Source: Marinobacter sp. X15-166B
Lineage (GTDB): Bacteria > Pseudomonadota > Gammaproteobacteria > Pseudomonadales > Oleiphilaceae
Reading direction: 5' to 3'
Assembly: GCF_001752365.1 (NCBI RefSeq)
Contig: NZ_MEIY01000001.1
Span: 404,044-468,043, forward strand
Length of the DNA: 64,000 bases
The position numbers and the translations under genes were made by a program. Shown here one piece after another: positions 1-8,386 of the stretch (position 1 is its first letter; every line of letters begins with the position of its first letter). The notes under the pieces are model-generated. The model was not told the origin of the DNA, made no database searches, and worked only from the letters and a program-made list of their open reading frames with translations.

Positions 1-446
1 TGCTGGTCCAGCGGTATGTCCAGCCCCAGCAACAATTCGCCGGCACGGGATTCGGCAGTATACCCGTCCATTTCGGCAAACTGCACTTCCAGGTCCGCCA
101 CCGCCATGCCGTCTTCTTCGCTCATTTCCGGCAAGGAATAAATCCGGTCGCGCTCCTCTTTGACCCGCCACAGTTCCTCGTGCCCCATGATGACCGTATC
201 GATGACGGTGCAGTCTTCATAGGCGAATTGATCCTGACGCAGCTTACCCAGACGCACGTTGGGTTCGAGCATTACCTGCCCGACGGACGGCTCCAGATCG
301 CCCCCCAGGATTTTCATGAAGGTGGACTTGCCGCAGCCATTGGCACCGATCAATCCGTAGCGATTACCGTTGCCGAATTTGACAGAAACGTTTTCAAACA
401 GAGGCTTGGCCCCGAATTGCATGGCGAGATTAGCAGTGGAAATCAA
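1..446 (-). CDS. ybiT: ABC-F family ATPase, YbiT-like (partial, N-terminal part)
   Basis: This is the N-terminal ~148 residues of a soluble ABC-F ATPase; the rest runs off the left edge. A Walker A motif GANGCGKST and a stretch typical of YbiT ([11 protein letters not shown], then LPEMSEEDG) are readable. ABC-F proteins act on ribosomes as translation factors. The start I chose is TTG at 446, because it aligns residue for residue with the start of E. coli YbiT as I remember it; the first ATG lies eight codons further in. No clear Shine-Dalgarno sequence precedes the TTG. Family assignment is strong; the biological role is inferred from the family. Confidence 0.85.
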   Translation of the reverse strand, partial: MISTANLAMQFGAKPLFENVSVKFGNGNRYGLIGANGCGKSTFMKILGGDLEPSVGQVMLEPNVRLGKLRQDQFAYEDCTVIDTVIMGHEELWRVKEERDRIYSLPEMSEEDGMAVADLEVQFAEMDGYTAESRAGELLLGLDIPLDQ

Positions 447-578
447 GAGAGGAACCCATTCACAGTGAGGCGCAGCCGGGCGGCCGGCACAGAAAGACGG
501 CGATTGTACAGGTTTGCAACCCCGTCTGTCAGGCAGGAAAAACCCCGATACTCTGCCGGATCGTTACCGATCGGAGTA

Positions 579-1430
579 CTAGCCCGGACTGAACAGTTTC
601 ATTAACTGGCCGCTCAGAGTCTCGATGGGCTGGAGCACGGCACTCTGGATGCTGCCGGTCACAACACGGCTGAAATCGGCGCCGTAGGCGGACTCCAGAA
701 ACTCGATGTACTGTTCCAGTTCAGCCGTGCTTAACGCCTCATAGGTGTACAGGTATGCGCCATAAACCTGCTCCTGCACCAGCGTGCGAATGGCGGAGCG
801 CTGGTGTTCCACCTGCTGCCGAAGCTGCTCGAACCCGGCCCCGGTGCCGCCGTTCAGAGCGGCCAGCGCCGACGCCATGCCCAGCTGCACGGCAATGGCG
901 GTATCCACCGTACTTTCAGTGGCTCGGGAGGCCGTATTGAAACGCTCGAACAGCTGCGCCCGCCGGCTCCCCTGATACTGCTTTTTCAAGGCCCCTGCTG
1001 CCGTCTCGATACGCTGCCAGGCCACCGGACTGGAGGCGTCCACTTCTGCCTGCACCACTTTTTGGCCCAGCGGGGTCGTGTACCATTTCTGCACGTTTTC
1101 CAGCTGCTGGTCGCTCAGGCCGGCATCCAGATCGCGCACAATCTGCGCACGAATACGGGCGCCATTGATGGTGCTGCCGACTATATTGGCCACGGTGTCC
1201 GCAATAAACGGATCCACTTTTCCCAGCTGTTTCAGACCATCCCGAATGCCTTTACTCATCATGGCCGGATACTGCTGCACCACCTGATCCAACGGCGAGG
1301 CCTTGACCACTGCCTCACTCAAGGGACTGGCACGCAGGGTGGTGGCGACCACCATCAGGGACATCAGCCACGCCACCGCGACCGGGACTCGGGCGGCACA
1401 GCTCACTGTTCGGGATAACACGTCTTGCAT
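579..1430 (-). CDS. DUF2059-like exported helical protein
   Basis: A 283-residue protein with a hydrophobic N-terminal segment (about residues 15-35) that looks like a signal peptide or membrane anchor. The body is helical and contains WYTTPLGQKV, which resembles the short motif of DUF2059 proteins (a tyrosine followed by TPLGQK). No catalytic motif is visible. It stands alone between ybiT and a DUF1428 gene, all on the minus strand but separated by gaps of more than 120 bp. Function unknown; the DUF2059 assignment rests on the motif only. Confidence 0.65.
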   Translation of the reverse strand: MQDVLSRTVSCAARVPVAVAWLMSLMVVATTLRASPLSEAVVKASPLDQVVQQYPAMMSKGIRDGLKQLGKVDPFIADTVANIVGSTINGARIRAQIVRDLDAGLSDQQLENVQKWYTTPLGQKVVQAEVDASSPVAWQRIETAAGALKKQYQGSRRAQLFERFNTASRATESTVDTAIAVQLGMASALAALNGGTGAGFEQLRQQVEHQRSAIRTLVQEQVYGAYLYTYEALSTAELEQYIEFLESAYGADFSRVVTGSIQSAVLQPIETLSGQLMKLFSPG

Positions 1431-1557
1431 GGCACTCTCACTTTTGCACGATTGGAGTGCTGTTTATGACACGGACCGTCACAAAAGTAACGGCGGATCA
1501 GATGACAGTTTGGTAAGCGTTCGCCCCGAATCAGCCGGTTACCACAGCAAGTACATG

Positions 1558-1911
1558 TTACAATTCAACAATGGGTTCGAAGCCGCCATAGATCAAACGT
1601 TTGCCATCAAAGGGCATCGGATTGTTCTCGGGCTGCAGCCGTGGATCTTGCATGACGCTGGCCATCCCCGCGTCCCGTACCGCCTTGGACGGCCAGGTAA
1701 TCCACGAGAACACCACGGTTTCATCGGCCTTGCATTGCACTGCCAGAGGCAAGGACGTCAGGGTGCCTTCCGGCACGTCATCGCCCCAGCACTCGACAAA
1801 GTTCACCGCGCCGTGCTCCTTGAACACCGCGCCGGCATCGGCAGCGTACTGCCGATACACCTCTTTATTCGCCGTGGGCACGGCGGCCACAAATCCGTCG
1901 ACGTAAGACAT
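1558..1911 (-). CDS. DUF1428 family protein (YbaA-like)
   Basis: A 117-residue small soluble protein. It begins MSYVDGFVAAVP, contains VFSWITWPSKAVRD in the middle and ends with FDGKRLIYGGF; all three are hallmarks of the DUF1428/YbaA family, which has a ferredoxin-like dimeric fold. The reading frame is open further upstream to 1983, but the start at 1911 has a strong ribosome binding site (GGAGG eight bases before ATG) and matches the family N-terminus. The function of the family is not established. Confidence 0.85.
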   Translation of the reverse strand: MSYVDGFVAAVPTANKEVYRQYAADAGAVFKEHGAVNFVECWGDDVPEGTLTSLPLAVQCKADETVVFSWITWPSKAVRDAGMASVMQDPRLQPENNPMPFDGKRLIYGGFEPIVEL

Positions 1912-2048
1912 AGGCTTATCCTCCCGTTGGTCCGGACGCGCTATAGTGTGCGCGTCGATGCCATCATCGCTCAGTTTCCCCATGGCCGGGAAGTCCTTTT
2001 ATGATGGCGTCACACTTCGATTAACGGCCACCGACGCCAAGGGGCTTC

Positions 2049-2738
2049 ATGAACAGGTCTGCCCGTAAACGCCGCAACACCCTGCACCCTGCGCTCTACT
2101 GGTACGGATTGCCGGTTGCCGGCTTGCTGGTGGCGGTGTGGGCCACCCTGAGTCTCAGCCTGCTCGCTCCGGCTCCGCCCCGGAATCAAGACGATCTGTG
2201 CGAAATTTTTCGGGAGCAGCCCGGTTGGTACGACTACGCAGCGGCATCTGAAACACGCTGGGGCACCCCCATTGCGACCCAGATGGCATTTGTCTATTAC
2301 GAATCGTCGTTTCGCAGCCATGCCCAACCACCCAGAACCAAACTGTGGGGCGTGATTCCCTGGGTACGCTCTTCCTCAGCCTACGGTTACGCCCAGGCAC
2401 TGGACCCCACCTGGGGGGATTACCTGAATGCCAATGGCAAGGGGCTGTTCGTGGTACGCACCCACATCAAACACGCCCTGGACTTCATTGGTTGGTACAA
2501 CCATCTGACCCACCGGCATCTGGATATCCCCCTCACCGATGCCCAGCACCTGTATCTGGCTTACCACGAAGGCCGCACCGGCTATCGGCGTGGCACCTAC
2601 AACGCCAAACCCGCCGTGGCCCGACTCGCCCGGCGGGTGGCCTCGCGCGCGCGTCAATACAACGCACAACTGGGAACCTGTGAGCAGGAATTTCAATGTT
2701 GGCGGTTTTATCAGTTCTGGCCATTTTGCGGGGATTAG
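2049..2738 (+). CDS. Membrane-anchored lytic transglycosylase-like (SLT fold) protein
   Basis: A 229-residue protein with one N-terminal membrane segment (about residues 18-40) and a lysozyme-like region. The motif FVYYESSFRS (residues ~81-90) carries the likely catalytic glutamate followed by serine, as in SLT-type lytic transglycosylases, and is followed by SSAYGYAQALDPTW, the usual G-Y-A-Q element. It would cleave peptidoglycan glycan strands from the periplasmic face. The start at 2049 has AAGGGG four bases upstream. The family is known in gammaproteobacteria, but no specific gene name is recognised. Confidence 0.75.
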   Translation: MNRSARKRRNTLHPALYWYGLPVAGLLVAVWATLSLSLLAPAPPRNQDDLCEIFREQPGWYDYAAASETRWGTPIATQMAFVYYESSFRSHAQPPRTKLWGVIPWVRSSSAYGYAQALDPTWGDYLNANGKGLFVVRTHIKHALDFIGWYNHLTHRHLDIPLTDAQHLYLAYHEGRTGYRRGTYNAKPAVARLARRVASRARQYNAQLGTCEQEFQCWRFYQFWPFCGD

Positions 2739-2811
2739 CCTTGAAGGTTTACGGGAGCTGCGGCTTCTCTTATATTCTGTCCCACCTTTGCATCTTTAGT
2801 AGGGTCCATTT

Positions 2812-3699
2812 ATGTCCCGTAAAACCAGACAGTTACAAAAGCTTTTGTTGTTTCGACTGGCGGATCAGCGCCTGTTCGGCCTGGGCACACTGAAAATCCG
2901 CGAAATACTGCCCACCATGCGGCTCACCAAGCTCCCCCACAGCCACCCCGCGGTTATCGGTTCGGCGACCTTTCGCGACTCGGTGGTGCCGGTGATTGAT
3001 ATGGCCGCGGCCGTAGGCTACCCACCACTGACTCCGGAGGAACGGGCCGGCGCGTCCATCATCGTCACTGACGTGCAACGCCGGGAAATCGGGTTTATGG
3101 TGCGCGGCGTGCAGCAAATCGTCGACACCGACTGGCAGGCGGTCACCCCTCCGCCCAAATCCCTCGGCAGCAAAGCCTTCATCAGCGGCTTGCTGGATCT
3201 GGAGGGCGACATCATCCAGCTCCTCGACGTGGAACTGCTGCTGGCCAAGGTCTATCCGGAATCCCTGCACAACCAACAGGTTTCCCTGACCGATGCCCAG
3301 ATCGACTCGCTCCGGGCCCTGCATATTCTGTTGGTGGATGACTCGCTGGTGGCCCGCAAACAACTCTGTGATGCTCTGGACAGCAAAGACATCGGCTACC
3401 AGGTGACCACCAATGGCGACGACGCCCTGAATTACCTGCTCGAAGTTGCGTCCAGCGACAAGCCGGTGGACATACTGGTCAGTGATATTGAAATGCCCGG
3501 ACTTGACGGGTACGAACTCACCTTCAATGTGCGGGATAACACCTCCCTGCACCAACCCTACGTTATCCTGCACACCTCTCTGAACAGCGAGATGAGTTTG
3601 AGCTACGCTAACCAGGTAGGGGCCAACGAAGCGCTGACCAAATTTGACGCACAAGAACTGTTGCACGCCATGCTCCGGGGGGCCCCGCCCTCGCACTGA
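2812..3699 (+). CDS. cheV: Chemotaxis protein CheV (CheW domain plus receiver)
   Basis: A 295-residue two-domain coupling protein. Residues ~10-150 form a CheW-like domain; residues ~170-290 form a response-regulator receiver with acidic pair D176-D177, phosphoacceptor D225 (VSDIEMPGLDG), T255 and K277. CheV links chemoreceptors to CheA and damps signalling when phosphorylated. No other che genes are adjacent; a chemoreceptor gene lies at 16.3 kb. A compact hairpin terminator follows directly. Confidence 0.92.
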   Translation: MSRKTRQLQKLLLFRLADQRLFGLGTLKIREILPTMRLTKLPHSHPAVIGSATFRDSVVPVIDMAAAVGYPPLTPEERAGASIIVTDVQRREIGFMVRGVQQIVDTDWQAVTPPPKSLGSKAFISGLLDLEGDIIQLLDVELLLAKVYPESLHNQQVSLTDAQIDSLRALHILLVDDSLVARKQLCDALDSKDIGYQVTTNGDDALNYLLEVASSDKPVDILVSDIEMPGLDGYELTFNVRDNTSLHQPYVILHTSLNSEMSLSYANQVGANEALTKFDAQELLHAMLRGAPPSH

Positions 3700-3704
3700 A
3701 AACA

Positions 3705-3725
3705 GCCACCGTCAGGTGGCTTGTT
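3705..3725 (+). terminator. Rho-independent terminator after cheV
   Basis: A 6-bp stem GCCACC/GGTGGC closes a 4-base loop and is followed by a T-rich tail (TTGTTGT). It sits 5 bases after the cheV stop codon and overlaps the leader of the next gene, so it should separate the two transcripts. Confidence 0.7.
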
Positions 3726-3750
3726 GTCCGTCTCTGCTGGAGAGCCATTA

Positions 3751-4860
3751 GTGATCGCAATCTGGGTAACCCTGACGCTCGCTGTCTTGTTGGTTGTCAC
3801 CACCGGCTTTTTTCTCGCCAGCTTTTTGTTCTTGCGGAGCCATGATCATTCGTATCTGGATGCCGGGCCATCGCGCCCCCGGTCCGCGCCCCCGCAAACC
3901 GGCCCAACACCCAGCCCGGCCCATGAGGACGTACTCGCCACCGTCGCCAGACTGATAGATTCCAGCCGGGGGCTGAGGGGCAAGGCGCGGCTGCAGGCCA
4001 TGCGCTCGGCGTTGGAGAGCCTGAGTGACGGTAAATCCTTCACCAGCCGCCGGCGTCCGGTGAATGAACAGGGGATCAGGGGAGAATGGGTGGTCGCGCC
4101 GGAGAGTCGCCCGGATCACCGGATTCTGTACATCCACGGCGGTGCCTGGGTGGCCGGCAGCCCTAAAAGCCACCGCGCTATCACCGACAAGCTGGCGCGC
4201 ATATCCGGTGCGTCGGTGTTCGTACTGGATTACCGGCTGATGCCCGAGCACCGGTTTATGCAGGGCATCGAGGATTGTCGCAACGCCTACCGCTGGATTC
4301 TCGAGCAGGGTCCCGATGGTCCGACAGCGGTCACTTTCCTGGCCGTGGCGGGCGACTCGGCGGGAGGCAGCAATGCCCTCGGACTGCTGGCATGGGCCAG
4401 AGATCAACGCTTGCGCCAGGCCGACGCCGGCATCGCCCTCTGCCCCTCCACCGACCTGACACTCACCGCCCCCAGCCTGCGCACCAATCTGCGCACCGAT
4501 CCCATGCTCGGGCCCGCCCTGGGCGCCCTTGCCTACATCCCCAAACCGGTGTTGTGGTGGGCCACAATGCTGGGCACCCGCACCGCCCCGACCAACCCCG
4601 TCGCCTCACCGCTCTACGGTGATCTCGCGGGCCTGCCGCCGATTCTGGTGCACGCCAGCGAGGCTGAGATGCTGCTGGATGGTGCGCGCCGTTATGTGGC
4701 CAAGGCGCAGGCCGCCGGATCGCCCGTGGAGTTGCAGACCTGGCCCCACATGGTCCATGTGTGGCACTTTTTTACTCCGGAATTGCCCGAAGCGGAAGAT
4801 GCCTACGAAAAAATCGCAGCGTTTCTGCACACCCATCGCAAGCACGCCGACGCAGGCTGA
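3751..4860 (+). CDS. Alpha/beta hydrolase, hormone-sensitive-lipase family esterase
   Basis: A 369-residue membrane-anchored esterase. An N-terminal membrane segment (about residues 3-28) precedes an alpha/beta hydrolase domain with the HGGAW oxyanion motif (129-133), the nucleophile serine in GDSAGGS (S203) and a likely catalytic histidine in HMVHVWH near the C-terminus. This set of motifs defines family IV (HSL) esterases acting on short acyl esters. I chose GTG at 3751 because GGAGAG stands nine bases upstream; an upstream TTG at 3721 would lie inside the cheV terminator tail. Substrate unknown. Confidence 0.82.
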   Translation: MIAIWVTLTLAVLLVVTTGFFLASFLFLRSHDHSYLDAGPSRPRSAPPQTGPTPSPAHEDVLATVARLIDSSRGLRGKARLQAMRSALESLSDGKSFTSRRRPVNEQGIRGEWVVAPESRPDHRILYIHGGAWVAGSPKSHRAITDKLARISGASVFVLDYRLMPEHRFMQGIEDCRNAYRWILEQGPDGPTAVTFLAVAGDSAGGSNALGLLAWARDQRLRQADAGIALCPSTDLTLTAPSLRTNLRTDPMLGPALGALAYIPKPVLWWATMLGTRTAPTNPVASPLYGDLAGLPPILVHASEAEMLLDGARRYVAKAQAAGSPVELQTWPHMVHVWHFFTPELPEAEDAYEKIAAFLHTHRKHADAG

Positions 4861-4890
4861 ACCCCGCTGCACCGGCCCGGGCACACTCGG

Positions 4891-5406
4891 TTACCGATTC
4901 GCGTGCAGCTCTGCCAGCACTTCCTTACACACCTGGTCCTGGGTTTTGTTCGCGCCGCGAATCACCAGGTCCGCATACCGGGCATACAGCACCCGGCGCT
5001 CTGCGAACAGCTCTTCGAGACTCTGCTCGGGGCGCTTGGAAATGCCCCGCAGACTGAAGTCGCCAATGCGTTCGCGCACCGTCGCCAGCGGTATATCCAG
5101 ATAGACCACCACGCTTCTGGTTTTCAGGTGTGCCATGGCTTTGCTGCTGTAGACCGCACTGCCACCGGTGGCGATCACGTGGCCGCGCACATTCAGCCCA
5201 CACAACACCTGCTCTTCAACCTGGCGCAGCGCCTCGTAGCCTTCCTGGTCGACGATCTCCTGCAGGGCGCGACCGGTGTGCGTCTGGATCAACACATCGG
5301 TGTCCACAAAATCCAGCGCGGCTGCCTTGGCCAATACCACGCCGACCGTGCTCTTGCCTGAGCCGGGCATACCTATCAATACTATATTTCTGAGTGGCGA
5401 CGGCAT
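4891..5406 (-). CDS. aroK: Shikimate kinase
   Basis: A 171-residue P-loop kinase with Walker A GMPGSGKST (12-20), the shikimate-binding DTD (35-37) and TGGS (80-83). It phosphorylates shikimate in the chorismate pathway. It is not next to aroB, where the main aroK usually sits in gammaproteobacteria, so it may be a second copy (aroL-like) or the only copy moved elsewhere. It converges with the esterase gene over a 30-bp gap. The family is secure; the choice between aroK and aroL is not. Confidence 0.85.
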   Translation of the reverse strand: MPSPLRNIVLIGMPGSGKSTVGVVLAKAAALDFVDTDVLIQTHTGRALQEIVDQEGYEALRQVEEQVLCGLNVRGHVIATGGSAVYSSKAMAHLKTRSVVVYLDIPLATVRERIGDFSLRGISKRPEQSLEELFAERRVLYARYADLVIRGANKTQDQVCKEVLAELHANR

Positions 5407-5542
5407 AACTACATTCTTCGTTGGTACAGTGCATTACCAGGTCTTAATCCGGCATGATCGGAAACCTGCCCACAAGCGTTTACACTAGCGCAATAAGTGG
5501 TTCAATAACATAGCTGAACAAAGGAATCCCAGGAGCAGATTC

Positions 5543-5944
5543 ATGCAAGCAATCAGAGCGTATACGCAATCGATTTCCACCCTCATGGCGCTGGTCATGA
5601 TGCTGACGTCGGTGTGGGCCCTGCCAGCCTCCGCCAGTCTGGTCGGCACCGGCGAACTGCTCACCGAACAGCGTGCAAACATCGACCGCCAGGCCCTGAT
5701 GGACATGCTGGAACGGGGCGACGTGCAAAACACCCTGGCCACTCTGGGCGTGGGCGAGCAGGAGGTGCGGGACCGGATCCAGAGCCTGACCCCGTCCGAA
5801 CTGGCGGATTTCAAACAGCAACTGGCGGAAGCACCCGCCGGTGAAGGCGTTGTCGGTGTGATTGTATTGTTTCTGCTGGTGTTCATCGTCACCGATATGC
5901 TGTGCGCAACCGACATCTTCCCGTTCGTCAACTGCATCCGGTAA
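5543..5944 (+). CDS. PA2779 family small exported protein
   Basis: A 133-residue protein with an N-terminal signal peptide (cleavage plausible after ALPASA), a middle helical region and a hydrophobic C-terminal segment (VVGVIVLFLLVFIV) followed by a short tail with cysteines. It resembles the Pseudomonas PA2779 family, which is characteristically encoded just before a PA2778-type cysteine peptidase, as here. AGGAG precedes the ATG. Function unknown; the pairing suggests it may be substrate or partner of the downstream peptidase. Confidence 0.75.
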   Translation: MQAIRAYTQSISTLMALVMMLTSVWALPASASLVGTGELLTEQRANIDRQALMDMLERGDVQNTLATLGVGEQEVRDRIQSLTPSELADFKQQLAEAPAGEGVVGVIVLFLLVFIVTDMLCATDIFPFVNCIR

Positions 5945-5955
5945 CCGACCGCCCG

Positions 5956-6912
5956 ATGTATCCGGCCTGTTCCCAACCGGTCCGTTTCCTGCTGGCCGCA
6001 CTGCTGGGCGTGTTGCTCTCGGGGTGCGCCAGCAGCCCCCCATGGCCGCCGGATGCCTCTGCAACAATCCTCACCCACGTCCCCTTTCACCCCCAGGAGC
6101 AATATCAGTGCGGGCCTGCTTCCCTGGCAATGATGCTTAATGCCCAGCAGGTCGATGCCAGCCCGGACGAGCTGATCGAGCGGGTCTACCTGCCCGGCCG
6201 CAAAGGCGCCTTGCAGGTGGAAATGGTGGCGGCCGCCCGCCAATACGGCATGCTGGTATACCCGCTGGCACCGGACCTTGCCAGTGTGCTGGCGGAAGTG
6301 GAGGCCGGGCACCCGGTGCTGGTGCTGCAGAATTTGCGCTTCAACTGGTGGCCCCAGTGGCATTTTGCCGTGGTCATCGGGTTCGACGGAGACACGGAAG
6401 CCCTGATTCTTCATACCGGCACCCAGGAGCGTTACCGCCAACCTGCGGCGGCTTTTATGGCCACCTGGAACCGGGCGAACCGTTGGGCCCGGGTAATCCT
6501 GCCCCCCGGTCAGCTGCCGGCGACCGCGCAACCGCTTCCCTATCTGATGGCCGCCCACGACCTGGAAACCACCCGGCAAACCGGCGCCGCCCAATCGGCC
6601 TATAGGGCCGCCCGTCGGGCCTGGCCAGACCAGCCCGCCGCGCTGCTGGGGCTGGGCAACATCGCCTATGACCAGGGCCGGTGGGCCACAGCGGTGGACT
6701 ATTACCGCGCCCTGACCGAGCGGTTCCCTGACCTGGGTGCCGGCTGGAACAATCTGGCCGAGGCGTTACGGAAACAGGGCTGTCCGGTCGCAGCTGCAGC
6801 GGCCTCGCGCACCGCGCACCGGTTGGAGCCTGACCGTTTCCCGCCCACCGCAAACGATCCTCCCGGCACCGATCCAGCGGGGTGCTGCCCCGCGCCGGAC
6901 CGGCACTGCTGA
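5956..6912 (+). CDS. PA2778 family lipoprotein cysteine peptidase (C39-like) with TPR region
   Basis: A 318-residue predicted lipoprotein. The lipobox LSGC places the lipidated cysteine at residue 24. A C39-like papain-fold domain follows, with the catalytic Cys in YQCGPASLAM (C52) and the His in WHFAVVIGFD (H136). The C-terminal ~110 residues look like tetratricopeptide helices (ALLGLGNIAYDQGRW, AGWNNLAEALRKQG). The frame is open upstream to 5902, inside the PA2779 gene, but the ATG at 5956 gives a proper lipoprotein signal. Translation is probably coupled to the preceding gene. Confidence 0.8.
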   Translation: MYPACSQPVRFLLAALLGVLLSGCASSPPWPPDASATILTHVPFHPQEQYQCGPASLAMMLNAQQVDASPDELIERVYLPGRKGALQVEMVAAARQYGMLVYPLAPDLASVLAEVEAGHPVLVLQNLRFNWWPQWHFAVVIGFDGDTEALILHTGTQERYRQPAAAFMATWNRANRWARVILPPGQLPATAQPLPYLMAAHDLETTRQTGAAQSAYRAARRAWPDQPAALLGLGNIAYDQGRWATAVDYYRALTERFPDLGAGWNNLAEALRKQGCPVAAAAASRTAHRLEPDRFPPTANDPPGTDPAGCCPAPDRHC

Positions 6913-6919
6913 GCGGGCT

Positions 6920-7333
6920 TCAGGGCCCCGGCGCGCCGCCCTCGCGTTCCAGTTCCGCCTCCGCTACCAGCCAGCTCCGAAAGATTTCGGCGTGGGGATG
7001 GATATACTTATGGGCGGGGCGCACCAGATGAAAGGCTTCGGCGGTCGGTACCTTGTGGGCAAACGGCGCCGTCAGCAACCCTCGGCGGATCATATCGTCA
7101 ACCAGACAAGTACGGCCGAGGGCAAAGCCATCGCCACACTTGGCGACTTCGAGCGCCGAGATGAGTGTGTCAAACTGGATTTCCTGGGCAAAACAGAGGT
7201 CGGCCAAACCCGCCTGATCGAGCCAGTGCCCCCAGCCTTCCTCGTACCCGATAACGTGCAGCAGAGTCTGTTCGCGCAATTGTTCGCTGAGCTCCGGGTG
7301 CGCTGAATCAGACAGGCCAGCCTGCGGCTGCAC
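6920..7333 (-). pseudogene. Truncated LysR-type regulator (effector domain remnant)
   Basis: The 137-residue frame matches only the C-terminal half of a GcvA-like LysR regulator: LREQTLLHVIGYEEGWGHWL, then FDTLISALEVAKCGDGFALG and a final HPHAEIFRSWLVAEA. The helix-turn-helix half is absent. The frame begins a few bases after the stop codon of the mmsA remnant, where sequence has evidently been lost. It cannot act as a DNA-binding regulator. The LysR identity is recognised from conserved effector-domain sequence; the parent regulator may have controlled the neighbouring catabolic genes. Confidence 0.8.
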
Positions 7334-7337
7334 TCGT

Positions 7338-8361
7338 TTACTTCATTGTCGGCATCGAGAACTCGACGCCCTCGCGTACACCGGCGGAGGGCCAGCGCTG
7401 AGTAATCGCTTTGCGACGGGTGTATAAAGCGCACCCCGTCCGGCCCGTAGGCGTGCAAGTCGCCAAACAGGGAGCGTTTCCAGCCGCCAAAGCTGTGATA
7501 AGCCACCGGCACCGGCAGAGGCACGTTGACACCGACCATGCCCACCAGAATGTTATCAGTGAAATAACGGGCGGCTTCGCCATCGCGGGTAATCAACGGT
7601 CCAAAATCATTGCCGGGCTCGTCGTAGGCCCCCACTTTGAGGGTCTTCATCGCCTCGGCCATCTTGGCCACCAGGGCGTCGCCCGCGGCATCCCCCACTG
7701 CAACCGCGACCGACAGCGCCATACAGCGTTCGCCCGAGGAGCCAAAAGCTGCCCCCAGCAGCTGGTTCACCGCGTTATCCATGTCCGCATCGGGCATGAT
7801 AATGGCGTGGTTTTTGGCTCCGCCCAGAGCCTGGCACCGTTTGCCGTGCGCGCTGGCGGTGCGGTAGATGTGTTCGGCAATCGGCGTTGAACCCACAAAG
7901 CTGACCGCCTGGATGCGGGCATCTGTGAGCAGCACATCCACCGCTTCCTTGTCGCCATTAACCACGTTCATGACGCCGTCGGGCAAACCGGCTTCCTGCA
8001 GCAGCTGGGCGATGAACAGCGCGGAGCTGGGATTGCGTTCCGAGGGCTTGAGCACAAAACAGTTGCCGCAAACGATGGCCATGGGGTACATCCACAGGGG
8101 CACCATGGCCGGGAAGTTAAACGGGGTGATGCCTGCAACCACGCCCAGCGGTTGCAACTCACTCCAGGTATCAATGCCCGGGCCGACCCTGGGACTGTGC
8201 TCGCCTTTCAACAGTTCAGGTGCACCGCAGGCGTACTCAACATTCTCGATGCCCCGCTGCAGCTCTCGCAGGGCATCGTGTTGAATCTTGCCGTGCTCCT
8301 CACCGATCAGGCGGGCAATCTGTTCCGCATTCTGTTCCAGCAATTCCTTGAAGATGATTGT
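7338..8361 (-). pseudogene. mmsA: Methylmalonate-semialdehyde dehydrogenase remnant (mmsA), truncated, deleted and frameshifted
   Basis: The protein sequence is clearly MmsA (CoA-acylating): FNFPAMVPLWMYP, FVGSTPIAEHIY and GVNVPLPVPVAYHSFGGWK are intact. Three lesions are visible. (1) About 75 N-terminal residues are missing; homology starts at FKELLEQ next to an in-frame TAG. (2) GPLIT runs directly into RDGEAARYF, skipping about 85 residues. (3) One extra A after CGCTTT near 7436 shifts the frame, and the genuine C-terminus YTRRKAITQRW to PTMK continues in the next frame. The active-site Cys in GERCMALS remains. Not functional. Confidence 0.88.
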
Positions 8362-8386
8362 CTAACCGGTTGGCCGGCTGCCGGTG

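Noticed and set aside
1303..2004. 233-codon plus-strand open frame
   Set aside because: Shadow of the DUF2059-like and DUF1428 genes on the minus strand.
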